From NCBI RefSeq assembly GCF_014697105.1, contig NZ_JACJRF010000043.1, forward strand, positions 1 to 47,494: 47,494 bases of DNA. The letters are read 5' to 3'. Positions within the stretch are counted from its first letter, which is position 1, and every line of letters begins with the position of its first letter. Under the pieces are notes generated by a model. The model was not told where the DNA came from. It was given only the letters and a program-made list of their open reading frames with translations, and did not search any database. Below are positions 28,088 through 37,203 of this stretch, piece by piece. The stretch is from Anabaena subtropica FACHB-260. Lineage in GTDB: Bacteria > Cyanobacteriota > Cyanobacteriia > Cyanobacteriales > Nostocaceae. The position numbers and the translations under genes are program-made.

Positions 28088-28528
28088 CTAATCTTGATGA
28101 TCCACCGGTCGATAGCGAATAAGTTCCTTAACTCGTTCCGGTGACAAACCCAACTCTTGAGAGAGCTTGGCTTCTAGTTTGCTCGGTTCGGTGATCGCAA
28201 ACTCAAACATCATAGTTTTGAGCGTTGAGTGATTCGTTTTCACCCTTACCAGGGAAATTCCTGTTTGCGGCAGAATTTCTACATCAATCGCCACTAGCTT
28301 TCGCTTCATCTGCCATGCCATTTGGGTATCAGCTTGGAGCGATTTTTTGTGATCGTAGTCTCGACTGAGTATTTTATCGCCGACAAAGCTACTTCCCAAC
28401 CAAAAAATCAACCCAATCAATGGCAAAGACAACCAAAACACGAAGCCTAATGTTCGTAACACTGGAAAAATTTGAAGTTGAGGCATGACAAGGGTGTAGA
28501 GTTTTAAGGATAGTGTATTCATTTCCAT
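28088..28528 (-). CDS. small membrane-anchored hypothetical protein
   Basis: This protein of up to 146 residues has one hydrophobic segment (about 25-50: LGFVFWLSLPLIGLIFWLG) and a soluble domain after it. The domain contains a beta-strand pair (KLVAIDVEILPQTGISLVRVKT) and a C-terminal helix-turn-helix-like end (LSQELGLSPERVKELIRY). I do not recognise the family. The in-frame ATG at 28522 is an equally possible start. It lies on the same strand as the RND operon 250 bases downstream, and diverges from the two-component pair. A role as a membrane partner of either is possible but unproven. Confidence 0.65.
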   Translation of the reverse strand: MEMNTLSLKLYTLVMPQLQIFPVLRTLGFVFWLSLPLIGLIFWLGSSFVGDKILSRDYDHKKSLQADTQMAWQMKRKLVAIDVEILPQTGISLVRVKTNHSTLKTMMFEFAITEPSKLEAKLSQELGLSPERVKELIRYRPVDHQD

Positions 28529-28535
28529 GACATTT

Positions 28536-28915
28536 TTATTTTTTAATAAATAAAACTGCTACCTCATACTCAATAAATTTAGCGTCAGAAGTAACCAAAA
28601 CCATTTTTTCTAGTAATGCTTGCCCTATCAACAGTCAGTCAAAGGGGTCTTTATGATAGTCAGGAAGGGAAGCTGATTTTACAGCGTGTTTTTACGTTAT
28701 TGATAAAAATTTAAATTGAGTATGAATAATAGCTTCTAATAGGTTTTCTGGTGTGTTAAGCTGCTTTTTTTTCTTTTTATTTCTATTTCCCAAACACTTG
28801 CCGCGCTCCCAAATACTTCATTGGATGGATCTGAAATTTGCTGACGACCTTCCGCTAAGAGATAAGTGATATCTTCAAGCGACCATATCAAAGCACAGGA
28901 ATCAAGTATAAACCC
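28536..28915 (-). pseudogene. degenerate VapC-type PIN-domain toxin gene
   Basis: On the minus strand, PIN-toxin motifs are readable across three pieces. FILDSCALIWSLED (from 28912, first catalytic Asp) continues to SAASVWEIEIKRKK (about 28770). A frameshift at an A-run near 28765 then leads into LNTPENLLEAI. After a TAA at 28692-28694 it continues as SLPDYHKDPFD, a TGA at 28635-28637 stands where Arg is expected, and LLIGQALLEKMVLVTSDAKF follows to a TAA at 28536. The start codon is missing (an in-frame TAG sits at 28916-28918), and no antitoxin gene remains upstream. VapC toxins are RNases neutralised by a VapB partner. This copy is dead by at least three lesions. The remainder of 28529-28936 holds nothing else. 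Confidence 0.75.
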
Positions 28916-28999
28916 CTAATTTTATTACTGACATTTTTGTGTCACTGTTTTAGCTTAATCTTAAAAATTAAGAAGCGAAAATTACAGCAAGCAAATCTG

Positions 29000-29677
29000 A
29001 TGTTGATCTTACTGGTGGAAGACGATCCAGCACAGTTGGAACCATTACGGACAGCATTATTAAAGGTTGGGCATACAGTTGATGCGATCGCCGATGGAGA
29101 AACTGCTCAATGGTTCGCCTTTCGCAAGGATTATGACTTGCTGATTTTAGATTGGATGTTGCCCAAGGTGAGTGGGATAGAACTTTGCCAAGTATATCGA
29201 CGAGCTGGTAAAGTGGCTCCCGTGCTAATGTTGACGGCAAAAGATACAGTTTCCGATAAAGTGGTGGGTTTGGATGCTGGAGCTGATGATTACTTGGTGA
29301 AACCTGTGGATGTGTTAGAGTTGTTGGCGCGAGTGCGGGCATTAGGTAGGCGATCGCCTATGTGGCAAGGCGATAAAATTAGCTTGGGCAATTTACATCT
29401 GCATTTATCCAACTTGACAATTGAACTTAGTTCAGTCACTACTCAGCTTTCCAGTCGGGAGTTTCAACTAATGGAATATTTGATGCGTCATCCCCGGCAA
29501 ATTTTATCCCATGACCAAATTGAGCAAGCCCTGTGGAGTTGTGGAGATGAACCCGAAAGTAACGCAGTCACAACTTTAATTCGTCGCCTACGTCAACGTC
29601 TGCAAGTAATTGGTGCTAGAGATTGGATAGAAACAGTGCATCGTGTTGGCTATCGCTTAAATCCGCCAAGTTCTTAA
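29000..29677 (+). CDS. rppA: OmpR-family response regulator (RppA-like)
   Basis: Residues 1-120 are a receiver with acidic residues in LVEDD, phosphoacceptor D51 (LLILDWMLP) and the Lys in YLVKPVD. The C-terminal winged-helix DNA-binding domain (about 130-222) ends with NAVTTLIRRLRQRL and WIETVHRVGYRL. The ATG at 29000 gives the normal start MLILLVEDD; earlier in-frame codons are non-conserved. It forms a pair with the kinase at 29807 and resembles the RppA/NrsR group, which in Synechocystis responds to redox state or nickel. The signal here is unknown. Its TAA stop is the first three bases of a mobile-element end, so the original C-terminus may have been slightly different. Confidence 0.82.
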   Translation: MLILLVEDDPAQLEPLRTALLKVGHTVDAIADGETAQWFAFRKDYDLLILDWMLPKVSGIELCQVYRRAGKVAPVLMLTAKDTVSDKVVGLDAGADDYLVKPVDVLELLARVRALGRRSPMWQGDKISLGNLHLHLSNLTIELSSVTTQLSSREFQLMEYLMRHPRQILSHDQIEQALWSCGDEPESNAVTTLIRRLRQRLQVIGARDWIETVHRVGYRLNPPSS

Positions 29678-29781
29678 GGGACTTCCAAATAAAAAATAAG
29701 CAATCGCTTTGGTGAGCAGAAATTTTTGATTTTTGTAGGCGCAAGCCTTCTCTAAGATGGCCTTAGCCTAGCCGTAGGCTA
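29675..29781. mobile_element. solo MITE end plus palindromic repeat between rppA and rppB
   Basis: TAAGGGACTTCCA at 29675-29687 is identical to the terminal repeats of the complete element at 46558-46678, but no matching right end is present. Further right, TAGCCTA (29764-29770) pairs with TAGGCTA (29775-29781) around a 4-base loop, within a sequence of the type dispersed in Nostoc genomes. Together they fill the unusually long 129-bp gap between the two genes and place a hairpin 25 bases before the kinase start. Confidence 0.6.
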
Positions 29782-29806
29782 TTTTGAATTGATAATCCCC
29801 ATTCCT

Positions 29807-31165
29807 ATGTTTGATCGCAGTCGCCGTAATCTTGCTCACTGGTTTGCCCTATCAATGGGCGGAATTTTGTTTGCTTTTGCAGGAGTGGGTTACTGTTTAA
29901 ATGTGGAAGAACAGTTGCGATTTTTTGATGATGAACTCTTTCACCAAAGTAAAACCTTCGCAACAAAAACTCAGTATTCACTTTATCAAAGTCAATGGCA
30001 AAAACAAATAACTCCGACTCCCATAGAAAATGGTGTGTCATTGAATGGTGGATTGCTTTATGCTCGATGGTATAACGCTAACAAGCAACTTGTGCAGTTT
30101 ATGGGTTCATCTGGTAATAAACAGTTAAGCATAGAACCCAGATTTCAAACTTTGCAAGTACCCGTTGCATCAGACAAATCCCCCATTAGAACTAAATGGA
30201 TTCGCCAAGTCACTATTCCCGTTTTGAAGGATAAGGTATTACTTGGTTATTTCCAAGCTGCCGCCCCAATGGACTCTCTACGTGGCAGTTTAAATCAAGC
30301 CCGCTTGTTTTTAGCTTTGGGTGTGCCAATTACTTTTGGGGTGATTGGTATTACTGGTTGGTTTTTAGGTGGACTGGCGATGCGTCCTAGCCATCTGGCT
30401 TACCAGCAATTACAGCGATTTACAGCAGATGCTTCTCATGAACTCCGCACACCTGTAGCAACAGTACTAAGCAATGCTCAAGTGGCGCTGATGCCACCGG
30501 AAGATACTATTGAACAAAGACAGCGATTACAAAAAATCGCTGAAACCGCCAAGTCAATGAGTACGCTGATCAATAATTTACTCTTCCTGTCACGTCATGA
30601 TGTTTCCCTGGCAGAAACTACATTAAGACCTGTTGATTTGAGTGAAATGCTGCGATCGCTAGCTTTGGAAGTCACTCCCCAAGCTACTGCTCAAAATCTC
30701 TCTTTTCACATCCAAATTCCAGACCAGCCTATTGTGATACACGCTGATGCTAACTTGCTCAGACAAGCTGTGATCAATCTTTTAAGCAACGCTTTCAAAT
30801 ACACAGCAACAGCAGGTGAGGTAAAATTGCGGCTTTTTACCCAGTCTCACCGCGCCATAATTCAAGTGGAAGATAACGGGATTGGCATTCCTGACAGCGA
30901 TTTACCATACATCTTTGATCGTTTCTATCGAGTAGATATGGCTCGTTCTCGTCAAACTGGCGGCTTCGGACTAGGACTAGCGATCGCTCAACAAATTGTA
31001 CAAGCACACCAAGGACAAATTTCTGTCAAAAGTCTTCTAGATGAAGGTTCTACTTTTCAAATTGAACTGCTATTGAAATTAACTAAAGCAAGAGAAGCCC
31101 GATTTGAAAGGTGCAGAGTTTTGAGAAAAATCCTGAATCAGGGCAAATATAGGCAAGGTAAGTAA
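29807..31165 (+). CDS. rppB: sensor histidine kinase (RppB-like)
   Basis: With ATG 29807 the protein has 452 residues. It shows a membrane helix at about 12-35 ([18 protein letters not shown]), an extracytoplasmic region of about 120 residues and a second helix at about 166-190. The HisKA segment with phosphorylatable His in [16 protein letters not shown] follows, and then HATPase boxes: N ([17 protein letters not shown]), G1 ([10 protein letters not shown]), F (IFDRFYRVD) and G2 ([14 protein letters not shown]). It lacks an obvious HAMP domain. It surely pairs with the regulator encoded upstream. The last ~25 residues after the ATPase domain are basic. The sensed signal is likely periplasmic. 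Confidence 0.85.
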   Translation: MFDRSRRNLAHWFALSMGGILFAFAGVGYCLNVEEQLRFFDDELFHQSKTFATKTQYSLYQSQWQKQITPTPIENGVSLNGGLLYARWYNANKQLVQFMGSSGNKQLSIEPRFQTLQVPVASDKSPIRTKWIRQVTIPVLKDKVLLGYFQAAAPMDSLRGSLNQARLFLALGVPITFGVIGITGWFLGGLAMRPSHLAYQQLQRFTADASHELRTPVATVLSNAQVALMPPEDTIEQRQRLQKIAETAKSMSTLINNLLFLSRHDVSLAETTLRPVDLSEMLRSLALEVTPQATAQNLSFHIQIPDQPIVIHADANLLRQAVINLLSNAFKYTATAGEVKLRLFTQSHRAIIQVEDNGIGIPDSDLPYIFDRFYRVDMARSRQTGGFGLGLAIAQQIVQAHQGQISVKSLLDEGSTFQIELLLKLTKAREARFERCRVLRKILNQGKYRQGK

Positions 31166-31180
31166 CATTAAATCTAGATT

Positions 31181-32452
31181 TTATCGGGCTATGGACAAAA
31201 TTTGTTTGGTAATCACAACTGATGTCACTCCAATCATGGCGATCAGTGTCAAATACCCCCCAGGAACTAACATTTGATGAATATAATTTGAGTTTTGGCG
31301 TTGTTTCCAAGTCATCAAGGCGGGAATTATTCCCCCCAATACGGAAATACTGAAAGTGCCAGCGAAATCTAGTGCTGTTAAGAAAATGTGGGGATTCACC
31401 ACTCCTAAACCCATAGGAGGTAACAAAATCAGTGAATAAAGCGGCAAACTTTTATTCGTTTCACCCTGAGAAACTACAAAAATATCTTGGAAAAAATCGA
31501 GTAAACCGTAAACAAAACCAATAAATGATGTAGCGATCGCAAATTCCGAGAAGATAGATACCAACACTCCTAACCATTTTCCACCACCACCAACCCGGAG
31601 AATTTGCAATGGGTCAAAAGTAATCTGTTTTTGTACTAAATCAGGAGTCACGCTACCTAAAATCACCATATTCCACGCCAAAAACATGATTAGAGGAATT
31701 GCCGAACCCATGAAAATTGACTGGCGAATCTTGCGGCTATCTCCTTCTAATTGAGTTACAACTACAGGCACAACGTTATGGTAAAAAAGTGCTACTAACA
31801 TTACAGATACAGCACTTCCCAACGCACTCCAATCTTGAACGAAAAATTGTACGCTTTTAACTTGCCCTGCGCCTAGCAGTAAAAGTCCTAAAAATGAGGT
31901 GATGACAATGGCAACAAAAACGCTGTTTAATTTTGCAACAAACTTTTCTCTTCCAAAATATAAAATGCTCCCCAATAATAGGGTGAAAACTGTACCACCT
32001 AGCCATGTAGGGAGTTCTGACATTCTCCCAATTTGGGCGATCGCAGAGATTAAAATATCACCGCCTTGGCTGACATAAGCCACAAGCAAAGCATAATGCA
32101 GAAACAAATATGCCCCACCTGCAATTCTCGCTCCTAGTTTACCCAGGTTACGTTCCACCATTGCCAATAAGCCAACACTCCAACGTCCCTCTAGACGCAT
32201 TGAGTTTAAACTCACTTCTGCAATTAACAGTCCGGAAATTAAGGCATATAACCAAATAGCAATCAGCAATACTGTAGATGGCACAATTCCCGAAGGCATT
32301 GTCACCGCAGGTAATGCCAAAATACCAGCGCCAACAGTTGTCCCGGCTACAAGTGCGGTACTGCTTAACACACTACCCGGTTGATGGGTTAATTTGTGGC
32401 CATCGGTTTCGAGGCGAGAAAACAAGCGTGAAACTTCTGGTTGAGAGGTCAT
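31181..32452 (-). CDS. aromatic amino acid permease (Trp/Tyr permease family)
   Basis: This 423-residue protein has about eleven hydrophobic segments. The opening helix motif LVAGTTVGAGILALPAVTMPSG (about residues 36-57) is diagnostic of the tryptophan/tyrosine permease family (HAAAP, proton symporters of the cytoplasmic membrane). I choose the ATG at 32452; a TTG four codons earlier is less likely. It converges with the kinase gene (15 bases apart) and follows the dehydratase gene on the same strand by 54 bases, so those two may be co-transcribed for amino-acid uptake and breakdown. Exact substrate is not determined. Confidence 0.85.
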   Translation of the reverse strand: MTSQPEVSRLFSRLETDGHKLTHQPGSVLSSTALVAGTTVGAGILALPAVTMPSGIVPSTVLLIAIWLYALISGLLIAEVSLNSMRLEGRWSVGLLAMVERNLGKLGARIAGGAYLFLHYALLVAYVSQGGDILISAIAQIGRMSELPTWLGGTVFTLLLGSILYFGREKFVAKLNSVFVAIVITSFLGLLLLGAGQVKSVQFFVQDWSALGSAVSVMLVALFYHNVVPVVVTQLEGDSRKIRQSIFMGSAIPLIMFLAWNMVILGSVTPDLVQKQITFDPLQILRVGGGGKWLGVLVSIFSEFAIATSFIGFVYGLLDFFQDIFVVSQGETNKSLPLYSLILLPPMGLGVVNPHIFLTALDFAGTFSISVLGGIIPALMTWKQRQNSNYIHQMLVPGGYLTLIAMIGVTSVVITKQILSIAR

Positions 32453-32506
32453 GCCAAGATGCAAATGTTAAGTTAAGTAAACATTTTAACAAACACCTTG
32501 AATTTA

Positions 32507-33490
32507 CTATTTTGTCCGCATTTCTACAGCCAACAATTTACTAATTTGCGTTAAATCTACATTTCCACCACTGATAATTACACCAATTCTCATTCCTGGT
32601 GCTGTGATGACACCTTCGAGTAAAGCGGCGGCTGCTAATACTCCTGTGGGTTCAACGACAATTTTCATCCGTTCCCAGAGGAAAAACATGGTGCGAAGAA
32701 TTGCTTCCTCGGAGACTGTCACCATATCATCGACGTATTGTAAGACTAAGGGAAAAGTAATCTGTCCAAGGCTGGGAGTACGCGCACCATCGGCAATTGT
32801 ATGAGGATTTTCGACGGTTTGTAGGGTTTTGGTATAAAAAGAACGGGTGGCATCATCGGCTAGTGCTGGTTCTACGCCAATTACGCGCAAATTGGGTAAC
32901 AGGGATTTAGCCGCGATCGCACAACCGGAAATTAATCCCCCACCGCCACAACAAACCAACAGCAAGTCTAATTCTCCAACTTCCTGCACCAATTCTAATG
33001 CTGCTGTACCTTGCCCAGCAATCACATGGGGATGATCATAGGGGGGAATGAGAGTTAAACCGCGATCGCTTGCCAGATTTTGGGCTAATTCTTCTCGCTT
33101 GGTTTCCTGTCGATTATATAAAATTACCTCTGCACCATAGCTTTCAGTAGCAGTTTGCTTGACGGTAGGGGCATCATCAGGCATAACAACAGTTGTGGGA
33201 ATGTTGAGTAATTGCCCTGCTAAGGCGATCGCTTGCCCATGATTACCAGATGAAAAGGTCAACACGCCTTTGTCTTTTTTTGCTGCTGATAGCTGTGCTA
33301 GGGCGTTATAAGCACCCCTAAATTTAAAAGATCCTGTGCGTTGAAAATTTTCGCACTTGAAAAACACCTCATTATGAGTGCGAGCGTTGACAATCCGAGA
33401 AGTCAATACAGGCGTGCGATGGGCAATACCAGCAAGACGCTGCTGTGCTGCTTGCACATCGTTTATGGTGACAGAGCTAAACTGTAACAT
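32507..33490 (-). CDS. threonine dehydratase / serine racemase-like PLP enzyme
   Basis: This 327-residue fold-type II PLP enzyme has the Schiff-base Lys in TGSFKFRGAYNAL (about residue 56), the substrate-binding SSGNHGQA (about 80) and the phosphate-binding glycine loop CCGGGGLISG (about 181-190). It lacks the C-terminal ACT regulatory domain of biosynthetic IlvA, so it resembles catabolic threonine dehydratase, hydroxyaspartate ammonia-lyase or serine racemase. It converts threonine or serine to a 2-oxo acid plus ammonia, or interconverts serine isomers; sequence alone does not decide. It is probably in one transcript with the downstream permease. Confidence 0.85.
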   Translation of the reverse strand: MLQFSSVTINDVQAAQQRLAGIAHRTPVLTSRIVNARTHNEVFFKCENFQRTGSFKFRGAYNALAQLSAAKKDKGVLTFSSGNHGQAIALAGQLLNIPTTVVMPDDAPTVKQTATESYGAEVILYNRQETKREELAQNLASDRGLTLIPPYDHPHVIAGQGTAALELVQEVGELDLLLVCCGGGGLISGCAIAAKSLLPNLRVIGVEPALADDATRSFYTKTLQTVENPHTIADGARTPSLGQITFPLVLQYVDDMVTVSEEAILRTMFFLWERMKIVVEPTGVLAAAALLEGVITAPGMRIGVIISGGNVDLTQISKLLAVEMRTK

Positions 33491-33600
33491 TTATAGCAGT
33501 TTTTTAAAGAGATTTACTCTTCATTGTCAGACGAAAGAGTATCACTGCCAATCATTCATTCAGCAGAGGAGCAGGGAAAATATTTCTCACTCATCAATAC

Positions 33601-34803
33601 CTAAACAAATCTTTGATTAAATTCATAAATTAAATCTACCCTTCCCTTCCGCAACATTGCCGGATCTAATCTTTCTGTGGTGTTGCAAGTCATTAAAACA
33701 ACTAAACGCTGCTTGAGATGAATACCAGCTTCATCAATGACACTTTGGTATAAAGTCCCATCTAATAAACTTAAAATATGCTCTGTTTTGTTGTTATATT
33801 GAGCCACTTCAGAGGCACGATTTTGTGCTAAGTTATCCGCTTCATTGATGATGATGCAAATTCTCTCTAAGTAAGTTGGTGGGACAAAGTTGGTAATAGC
33901 ATCATGATCCAAAATAAAAATTACATACCCTAAAGGTACAAGAATTTCTTTGGCTACTGCTTGTGTCCATGCGGTTTTTCCTGTTCCCGGTTCTCCATGA
34001 ACTACAACTGCTAGTTGATTTTGATTGAGAATAGCCTGCTGTACTGCATCAGTAAAGCTTTGAATATCTGCGGGAAAAGTCCGAATGGGAAATTGGCTAT
34101 GAACTTTGCCGACACGGCTTTGATAACCACTCAGCATTACGGCTAAATCTTGAGTGGCTTTGTTAACTAATGGAGAAAGATTTTTGGACATTAAAGTATA
34201 TTGTCTTCGTCCGCGATCGTAGGCTTCAACTTGCAGCCAAATATCATGTTTTGACCAGTAAGCATACACAGTGTTGACAACGTCTATACGTTCCCAATTA
34301 ATAAATTTTTCAACAGGGTAATAAAAATCTCTTTCTGAGTAATATTGAGTTATGATATCGGGACGGCTTAACAACTCTAAAAGGCGCAAGACTGTAATTT
34401 CTTGCAGTCTGTTGAGAACATAATCAATAGGAATGCTGTTGCGGCTGACAAATTGGAGTATAGGTGTTTCTGTACTCAAAATATCCTTATATCGATGATC
34501 TGGTGATTGAGGATCGGGTGTAATATAATTCCAATATTTTTCTATTTCGTAGCGGGTATTTTCCGATACCAGATTTAATAAATTAGCCCACCATGTAAAA
34601 TTTTTTCTGCCTAAAACTTCGGCAAAATTACTAGCTATACTTAAAGATTTTTGAGTTAATTCTTGTGTATCACTGTGTAGTATTTGCCATAAAAAACCCC
34701 AGTCTAAGTCTCGGTTTAGTGGTCGCCAACCACTGGCGAGTAAATTTTGCCGATTTTGATTATTATTACTATTATCGTTGCTTCTAAAGTAATCAAATTC
34801 CAT
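33601..34803 (-). CDS. AAA-family ATPase with unusual N-terminal region
   Basis: The C-terminal ~150 residues form an AAA module: Walker A GEPGTGKTAWTQ (about 268-279), Walker B-like CIIINEADNLAQ, sensor 1 VLMTCNTTERLDPAML and the arginine-containing RKGRVDLIYEF. The Walker B acidic pair is NEAD rather than the usual DEAD/DEID-type. The N-terminal ~240 residues, with many aromatic residues (DRDLDWGFLWQIL, ERDFYYPVEKFINWERI), match nothing I know and may bind a client. The protein probably remodels a partner using ATP. Neighbours give no partner; a 933-bp empty region lies upstream. Confidence 0.7.
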   Translation of the reverse strand: MEFDYFRSNDNSNNNQNRQNLLASGWRPLNRDLDWGFLWQILHSDTQELTQKSLSIASNFAEVLGRKNFTWWANLLNLVSENTRYEIEKYWNYITPDPQSPDHRYKDILSTETPILQFVSRNSIPIDYVLNRLQEITVLRLLELLSRPDIITQYYSERDFYYPVEKFINWERIDVVNTVYAYWSKHDIWLQVEAYDRGRRQYTLMSKNLSPLVNKATQDLAVMLSGYQSRVGKVHSQFPIRTFPADIQSFTDAVQQAILNQNQLAVVVHGEPGTGKTAWTQAVAKEILVPLGYVIFILDHDAITNFVPPTYLERICIIINEADNLAQNRASEVAQYNNKTEHILSLLDGTLYQSVIDEAGIHLKQRLVVLMTCNTTERLDPAMLRKGRVDLIYEFNQRFV

Positions 34804-35736
34804 ATTTTATCAGCAGTGAATATTTACTAATTTTTAAAAAATTTATTCTTGATTTATTACCAATTACTTGTTACCTACCTCTACGTGTAATTTCATCTCT
34901 ATCACACTAATTGTTTGTTAGTGATTATTTGCTTATGCCATTGTGTATTTTTGATGGAAAATGGAGAAATTTTAGGGATTATGAATGTTGATTTTTCTGG
35001 TTATGCTCACTACTATTGAATTGAAAAGTTGCCCAATATCCCTGATTGGATTTTATGTTTACCTCTGTTGATATGAGCTTATCGCTAGTTAGGGATATGG
35101 TAATTAAACTAGTACAGAATGTAAAGGCGAATAAAAAATTTATACTGTAGACTTGTTACCACTTCTCAAAGGCGTATTGATTTTTTCTATACCATATTAG
35201 TTATGCTGTTTTCTAGATTAAGTAATATTGTAATACAAATACTACAGAAAATCAATGAACAAGAACTTACAGCACATTTTCTCTGGATAATTTCCATATC
35301 TAGCATCACTCCTCGATGAAAGTATACTGCACCAAACCGAGAAACGCTTTATTTTAGAGGTTGCTATTGGATAGGAAAAAATAATTAAGTAAATACGTGG
35401 TAATTTATTACAGCTTCATTAGGGATTTTTACTTATGATGATGTAGCCTTAATTTTACTGAAATCAATAACACTAAGGATGACAGAGTAAAATAGAATTT
35501 TGTATAACAAGTTATCATGAAGTTAATGAGAAATATTTCTGTAGGTTTGCGTATAATCAATTCCATAGGTATTTATTCAACTGATAAAAGCAAAGTTCTT
35601 GTACCTGTTGGCTAGTTGTATTAACAAAAATGTCTAAATTGGCAACAGCAAAATATCAGCCAGTCTGAAAACTTAGCTCTATCCCATCCTTTACGAGATA
35701 TTTTGTCTGTTTACACAAGAATGATGATAAATTCCA
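34804..35736. other. 933-bp AT-rich region without a visible gene
   Basis: Stop codons interrupt all frames and no RNA gene is recognised. The stretch contains the promoter region of the leftward AAA gene and of the rightward response regulator. Short runs such as AAAAATGTCTAAA (about 35628-35640) recur before the FG-GAP gene at about 39045-39057, but I cannot show function. A small RNA or degraded genes cannot be excluded. Confidence 0.5.
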
Positions 35737-36213
35737 ATGGCATCTTCTGGAGAAGAAATGTATCTAACAAATTCATTCATAAGTGATGACAAGAAGCACT
35801 ACTCTCATCAGCCTTTAGTTTTAGCAGTTGAAGATCATGATGACAGTCTATTGCTGATTAGTTATGCCCTTGAGTCACTTGGCTGTAGATATATTTGCCA
35901 AAAAGACAGTTCTGCAACTGTACTGGTGGCAAAAGAGTATCAGCCTGATTTAATTATGTTAGATATCTTATTACCAGGCTTAAATGGACTTGAGGTTGTA
36001 CGTCATCTTAAGGAAGAACCTCTGACTCAGGAAATTCCAGTACTCGCTGTCACAGCTTTAGCTACTAGAGAGGATCAAAACAAAATTATCAGAGCAGGCT
36101 TTGATGAATACATCTGTAAACCCTACATGATTGAAGACTTAGAAGCAGTAATACACAAACTTTTATGTGGTAAGTTCCATGCAAAATCAGCTTATCAGCT
36201 ATGTCAAGAGTAG
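35737..36213 (+). CDS. single-domain response regulator
   Basis: This 158-residue protein has an N-terminal extension of about 28 polar residues and one receiver domain. The acidic residues are in AVEDHDD, the phosphoacceptor Asp in LIMLDILLPG, the Thr in VLAVTALAT and the Lys in YICKPYM. The VTALA and CKP segments resemble receivers that serve hybrid kinases or DivK-like phosphorelays. With no output domain and no cognate kinase nearby, it must act by contacts with unlinked partners. Confidence 0.82.
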   Translation: MASSGEEMYLTNSFISDDKKHYSHQPLVLAVEDHDDSLLLISYALESLGCRYICQKDSSATVLVAKEYQPDLIMLDILLPGLNGLEVVRHLKEEPLTQEIPVLAVTALATREDQNKIIRAGFDEYICKPYMIEDLEAVIHKLLCGKFHAKSAYQLCQE

Positions 36214-36294
36214 GATTTAGGGGAGCAGGGAAGCAATTGTGGAATTTTGAATTGACTAGTCCCTTGCTAATCTGTGCTACGCAGTTCATCACAG

Positions 36295-36858
36295 CTACTT
36301 GTTGAATCTACGATATTCCCAAGGATTGACAAATTGAGGATCTCCCCAAATTCCTAGTTGTTGCTGTTGAGCTTTGGCTTCAGCTTGCTGCACTATTTCT
36401 TTACTTGGACACCGATTTAAATAGGGACGATATACTTTAGCTAAACCTTCTTGTAGTAATACTTGTTGTACAAAAGTACCATCCTTTAATCGTACTTCGG
36501 CAACCTTACGCCCATAACGATCGCTATCAGTAATATTCAAGGTTACAAGATCACCACCTTGTTTCACCAATTGCTGCACCCGTTCTTGTGCTTTTATACC
36601 CCAACTAAATTGATTGCGATCGCTAGTGCGTTTACTTTGCTTTTCCTTCCTAGAATGGGCAATTTCCGGCGCATCCATACAAGCAAAGCGTATAGTAACC
36701 TTATTTCCCTTGGCATCTTTCACAACCAATGTATCACCATCGCTAACTCGTTCCACCGAATCCCCACTCGCACCAAAAAAGTTATCACAACCCATCAAAC
36801 ACAACAGAATAATACCTAAACTTAGTAAAATCAGCACCCTTTTAATTAACTTATTCAT
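36295..36858 (-). CDS. thermonuclease (SNase-like) lipoprotein
   Basis: This 187-residue protein has an N-terminal lipoprotein signal: basic MNKLIKR, a hydrophobic core, then lipobox LMGC with C24 as the lipidated residue. The staphylococcal-nuclease domain follows. It contains VSDGDTLVV, the catalytic-region RFACMDAPE, DRYGRKVAEVRL and a final GLAKVYRPYL plus GIWGDP. It should cut DNA or RNA in the periplasm or on the outer face of a membrane, perhaps for nutrient scavenging or defence against incoming DNA. It is single-gene and converges with the response regulator. Confidence 0.85.
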   Translation of the reverse strand: MNKLIKRVLILLSLGIILLCLMGCDNFFGASGDSVERVSDGDTLVVKDAKGNKVTIRFACMDAPEIAHSRKEKQSKRTSDRNQFSWGIKAQERVQQLVKQGGDLVTLNITDSDRYGRKVAEVRLKDGTFVQQVLLQEGLAKVYRPYLNRCPSKEIVQQAEAKAQQQQLGIWGDPQFVNPWEYRRFNK

Positions 36859-37203
36859 CTCAACTATATATCGGTGGTTATTTGCATTTAATTATTTGAG
36901 TGGGGAGTACTGATACCAATTCAAAATTCGTCTTGAAAAGTTTCCTACGGCGGGAAACCCGCCTACAGAACTTTCCGCAAAATTCAAAATTAGGAAAGCC
37001 TAACAGAATAAGGATATGTCAGTATGTATCTGTCGCATTCTTTTTTCAAATTGGAATGAGTGAAAAAAGTTGATTTTCATTAACCCACCTGCGGGTGAAT
37101 CCTTCTCTGACGAGACGCTAACACGAACGGATACGCTGTGCGATCGCGGTAGACTCCCGTACCGTAGGGAAAGATCAACTAAAGCTACATCTCTCCCAAC
37201 CTC
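36859..37203. repeat. intergenic cluster of dispersed Nostoc-type repeats
   Basis: The 345-bp gap between the nuclease and aminopeptidase P genes holds repeats instead of genes. One is a compact hairpin GGCGGG/CCCGCC (36949-36954 and 36958-36963) with flanking TTTCC arms. Another, at about 37095-37170, contains CTTCTCTGACGAGACGC and a HIP1-like CGATCG, resembling the highly iterated CCTTCTCTACGAGACGC elements of these genomes. Confidence 0.5.
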
